Assembly (NCBI GenBank): GCA_964555585.1
Contig: CAZKSN010000001.1
Coordinates: 136,415 to 200,414, forward strand
Direction of reading: 5' to 3'
Length of the DNA: 64,000 nt
Source: CAZKSN01 sp964555585
GTDB lineage: Bacteria > Bacillota_I > Bacilli_A > RF39 > UBA660
Shown here: positions 61,058 to 64,000 of the stretch, in pieces
Numbering within the stretch: the first letter of the stretch is position 1
Layout of the letters: each line of letters opens with the position of its first letter
Notes under the pieces: model-generated
Databases searched by the model: none
What the model was told of the DNA's origin: nothing
The model's input: the letters and a program-made list of their open reading frames with translations, nothing else
Made by a program: the position numbers and the translations under genes

Positions 61058-61873
61058 TTATTCAGTTGGATTTTCTTCTATATTGTCTTCCAGTTCAGGC
61101 AGGTCTACATCAGGAATTACAACAGTCTGAGACAATATGAAATCTTCTAAATATTCACTGCTTACCTTTGTTGCTGATGGATTTTCTGAATAGCTGGCAT
61201 TTCTTGGAACTGGAATTATTTCTCCAGAAAGATATGAAGCTTTTCTTAATAGTAAATGTAGTTCTTCAGGAACTGCAAATATCAGAGAAGCCGGTGTTCC
61301 TAGTTTGGCACTATTTTCAAATACGTGATTTCCACCTGAATCTTTTACAGCTAAAACTTCTATGCTTTCAATTAATTTTCCAAGAATCAACTTTCCTGTA
61401 TCATCGGATGCAGAATAATATAAATCTATATAGTTTCCAGGAAATACTGAATTTCCGTAAGTAGTTTCAGTATTAACCGGTAAGGATACCACCGTATAGC
61501 CATCCGGAATATCCGCCCACGCAGAATCCGGCATCTCACTCCAGGTAACCAGCACACTATCATAAAAAATACTTCCGGCAGGAATTACCGTATTAAAATT
61601 AGCATACATTCCAACAACATCACTGATTGTTCTAACTGTATTTGTTGTAACCATTGATTTCGGTATTTCAACCAATCCAATCATATCCTCAGTAATTAAA
61701 GTTCTAGGTTGAATATCAACCTTTGCATAAGGAACTTTAATCGGTTGAGTTCTCTGATCAATTCTCCAGTTATAAGCAAAGTATAATACTAATAAAGATA
61801 ACAATACAGCTACAATTGTTACAGTATTCTTATTCTTAAAAAATCTTGATAAAGCAATTTTCAATTTATTCAT
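61058..61873 (-). CDS. cpaB: CpaB-like Flp pilus assembly protein (SAF domain)
   Basis: 271 residues: membrane helix (NTVTIVAVLLSLLVLYFAY), then a SAF/CpaB domain: VPYAKVDIQPRTLITEDMIG, TVIPAGSIFYDSVL, and an RcpC-like beta domain (TYGNSVFPGNYIDLYYSASD). In diderms CpaB acts with the secretin; in monoderms its role is less clear, but it is a constant Tad gene. It is the first gene of the locus and has a SigA promoter and strong ribosome site (GTAGGAGGAA). Confidence 0.87.
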   Translation of the reverse strand: MNKLKIALSRFFKNKNTVTIVAVLLSLLVLYFAYNWRIDQRTQPIKVPYAKVDIQPRTLITEDMIGLVEIPKSMVTTNTVRTISDVVGMYANFNTVIPAGSIFYDSVLVTWSEMPDSAWADIPDGYTVVSLPVNTETTYGNSVFPGNYIDLYYSASDDTGKLILGKLIESIEVLAVKDSGGNHVFENSAKLGTPASLIFAVPEELHLLLRKASYLSGEIIPVPRNASYSENPSATKVSSEYLEDFILSQTVVIPDVDLPELEDNIEENPTE

Positions 61874-61899
61874 TCTTTCCTCCTACTATTCTAGATTTA

Positions 61900-61928
61900 A
61901 TTATAAACTAAAATTATATTAAAATCAA
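61900..61928 (-). promoter_or_regulatory. promoter of the Tad-T4SS locus
   Basis: Minus strand TTGATT (61923-61928), 17-base spacer, TATAAT (61900-61905), before cpaB. Confidence 0.7.
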
Positions 61929-61960
61929 TTAAAAAAAGATATTTGAAAAATATCTTCTTA
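61929..61960 (-). terminator. terminator of typA
   Basis: AAGATATTT / AAATATCTT stem with a three-base loop and T run, overlapping the region just after the typA stop. Confidence 0.75.
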
Positions 61961-63723
61961 TCTATTTCTAAATCTTTCTTTAGAATCCAATATCTTTTTT
62001 CTGATTCTTATAGCATCAGGAGTTATTTCAACCAATTCATCTTCCTTTATGAATTCTATAGCTTCCTCTAATGTGAATACTTTTGGTTTTGAGAGCGCTA
62101 TGGCTTCATCACTTCCAGAAGATCTTGTATTAGACATTTCTTTATTCTTGCAGGGATTAACATCCAAATCATTGTCTCTATTATTGATGCCAATAATCAT
62201 TCCCTTGTAAACGTGAATTCCCGGTTCAATAATCATTGAGCCTCTGTCACTTAAATTCCATAGTGAATATCCGAATGCTATTCCATTTTCCATAGAAACC
62301 AGCACTCCATTCTTTCTATGAACGATATCTCCAACATATGGTTTATAGGAATCAAAACTTCTTACAAGAATTCCCTTGCCTTTTGTATTGGTTATAAAAT
62401 TGCTTCTATATCCAATAAGACCTCTTGTAGGTGCTAAAAATTCTAATTTTGTATAATTATCTTCACTGTTGTTGATTGAAACAAGAGTTCCCCTTCTTTC
62501 ACTTAAATCATTTACAATGGTTCCAGAATAATAGTTAGGAACATTTATTATAACTTTTTCAAAGGGTTCACATTTCTTACCTGCTATTTCCTTTAATATA
62601 ACTTCAGGCTTTGAAACTCCAAGTTCATATCCCTCTCTTCTCATATTTTCAAGTAATATTGATAAATGAAGTTCCCCTCTGCCGGAAACTTTAAATCCAT
62701 CCTGATTAGGCAATTCCTGTACTTCCAGTCCAATATTTCTTTCAAGTTCCTTAAACAGTCTGTCTCTCAAATGTCTGCTTGTTACATATTTTCCACTTTT
62801 TCCTGCAAATGGAGAATTATTAACCAGGAAATTCATTGTTAATGTAGGCTTCTCAATTTCAATCGGAGGTAATGGATCAATTATATCTTTTGTACAGATC
62901 GTATCTCCTATGGAAATGTTTGAGCATCCTGCTATCGTAACAATATCTCCATAATATACTTCATTAACTTCAATTCTTTTGATTCCTTCATTAACAAACA
63001 ATTTATTAACCTTAAATGAAGTTATGCTTCCATCATTCTTAATTAAGGATACTGTTTCTCCAACCTTAATCTTTCCCTTGGATATTCTTCCAACACCAAG
63101 TCTTCCTATATAATCATCATATTCCAAAGAGGATATCTGCAGCTGCAGATTATCATTGATATTTCCTTCATATGGTTTCACCTGATTAATTATCGTTTCA
63201 AGTAAAGGTTCTATTGAATTATTATCTTCATTAATTTCATATTTTGCTATTCCCTCTTTGGCAATTCCATAAATTATTTTAAAATCAAGTTGTTCATCGG
63301 TTGCGCCCAATTCACAGAATAAATCAAATGTCATATTTACTACATCATCTACTCTGGCATCTTTTTTATCTATCTTGTTTATAAAAAGAATGGGATTCAA
63401 GTTATTTTTCAATGCCTCTTTTAATACAAATCTTGTTTGAGGCATTGGACCTTCAGAAGAGTCAACTAAAAGCACAACAGTGTCAACTGTTTTAATAACT
63501 CTTTCAATCTCACTGGAGAAATCTGCATGACCTGGAGTATCCACTATATTTAATTTATAACCCTTATATCTTATTGAGCAGTTCTTGGCGGTTATAGTTA
63601 TACCACGTTCACGACCTCTTCATTCTCTCTAAATACTCCGTTTTGTTTTAACAGGGCATCAACCAATGTGCTTTTCCCGGCATCAACATGCGCCACAACA
63701 GCAAAATTTATTATCTTGTCCAT
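61958..63723 (-). pseudogene. typA: ribosome-associated GTPase TypA/BipA with an internal deletion
   Basis: The start is ATG at 63721-63723: DKIINFAVVAHVDAGKST holds the P-loop. Near 63605-63625 the frame breaks. The sequence goes from FRENEE straight to GRERGITITA, missing the switch I stretch (VMDSNDLE-like in relatives) and changing frame. The rest (VDTPGHADF, INKIDKKDAR, the QTRFVLKEAL block) is intact to the stop at 61958. The deletion has a repeat-like edge (GAGGTCGTGAACG), so collapse during assembly is as likely as a real lesion. TypA binds ribosomes and aids assembly, especially under stress. Normal length is about 610. Confidence 0.85.
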
Positions 63724-63789
63724 ATTTATCCCCTCTTTTTTGACATACCATAAGATAATACTACAAAATCAATAAATTTTCAAGAAAAA

Positions 63790-64000
63790 TCACTCTTCAC
63801 TGGTTAAAATGTTGTATATATTGGTATATTTATATGTTTTTCTGTTAGTTCCTGACTTTTTAGTTCTCTCCAGCAGTTTGATCTCAACAAGTCTTTTCAA
63901 TACCTTATTAACTGAATTAATATGATGTTTGGTATCACTTATCATATCGTTTGTTGTAAACACAACTCTTTTTATCATATGAGGCAGCATTTTATACACT
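63790..64000 (-). CDS. winged-helix C-terminal fragment, Fic-like (cut by window edge)
   Basis: About 69 residues, open at the right edge. The ending INSVNKVLKRLVEIKLLER, then KTYKYTNIYNIL, is a winged helix with a wing and last strand. It resembles the C-terminal DNA-binding part of Fic-family proteins, which end in a YxxxLxIL strand. The Fic motif itself would lie outside the window, so the call is weak. The frame starts with GTG at 63997-63999 only because the window ends. Confidence 0.4.
   Translation of the reverse strand, partial: VYKMLPHMIKRVVFTTNDMISDTKHHINSVNKVLKRLVEIKLLERTKKSGTNRKTYKYTNIYNILTSEE

Noticed and set aside
44226..61928. Integrative conjugative element with relaxase, integrase or att sites
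   Set aside because: No relaxase, recombinase, replication gene or flanking repeat was found; the locus lies between housekeeping genes. The ends of a larger element could still be outside the window.
1..64000. CRISPR array, IS element or rRNA operon
   Set aside because: No regularly spaced repeats, transposase gene or rRNA sequence was found by reading both strands.

Overview
The window is a low-GC, AT-rich chromosomal segment from an endospore-forming member of the Bacillota. It carries spoVAC, spoVAD, spoVAE, a spoIIA-like locus, dacF, two YjcZ-type small proteins, YvcK, RecX, ComN and SecDF. TGA is used as a stop, so the code is standard. ComN next to secDF points towards Bacilli rather than Clostridia, possibly a reduced gut lineage such as RF39, but that placement is inference. 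Two 10-base N runs (1007-1016, 3958-3967) show a scaffolded, probably metagenome-derived assembly.

Layout. 1-800: metallophosphoesterase cut by the window edge. 1041-6208: tRNA-Leu, scpB, scpA and the spoVA operon behind sigF and a spoIIAA-like gene; spoIIAB is absent. 6278-10167: an unknown secreted/membrane protein, two Nudix hydrolases, a small HD alarmone-type hydrolase and dacF. 10283-16701: a VanY carboxypeptidase, pyrimidine nucleoside phosphorylase, regulators, and an ssb gene split by a 1.2-kb segment holding a nitroreductase and an XRE regulator. 16867-32643: housekeeping genes (sufS, dcd, HIT, herA-like, asnB, prsA, recX, rpoZ, DUF2779, rodA-like, a thioredoxin-CcdA fusion, a cREC-domain protein, a LysM-CAP protein). 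32762-33787: a KilA-N gene between near-identical 22-bp direct repeats. 34310-44480: P-loop kinase, tRNA-Ala, yvcK, a catalytically dead VanY paralogue, mscL, dtd, relA, secDF, comN, rmuC, a DedA-like protein and a rhodanese.

44548-61873 is the most striking region. On one strand it carries a Tad/Flp pilus set (CpaB, TadA, TadB, TadC, Flp pilin, TadE-like, TadZ-like) followed directly by a conjugation-type T4SS set (VirB2-like pilin, secreted ectodomain fused to a VirB2-like domain, VirB6-like, PrgI, split VirB4, CHAP hydrolase, lipoprotein, VirD4). No relaxase or prepilin peptidase is in the window. Promoters precede cpaB, the Flp pilin and the VirB2-like pilin, and terminators follow the VirB2-like pilin and virD4. 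I read it as one envelope-spanning apparatus or two co-inherited ones. Beyond it lie typA, with an internal deletion, and a winged-helix fragment.

Recurrent oddities are three genes whose frame and Shine-Dalgarno point to ATT start codons, and several proteins that have lost catalytic residues: the SpoIIAA phospho-serine, all VanY zinc ligands in one copy, the RelA hydrolase motif and the TadZ Walker A lysine.
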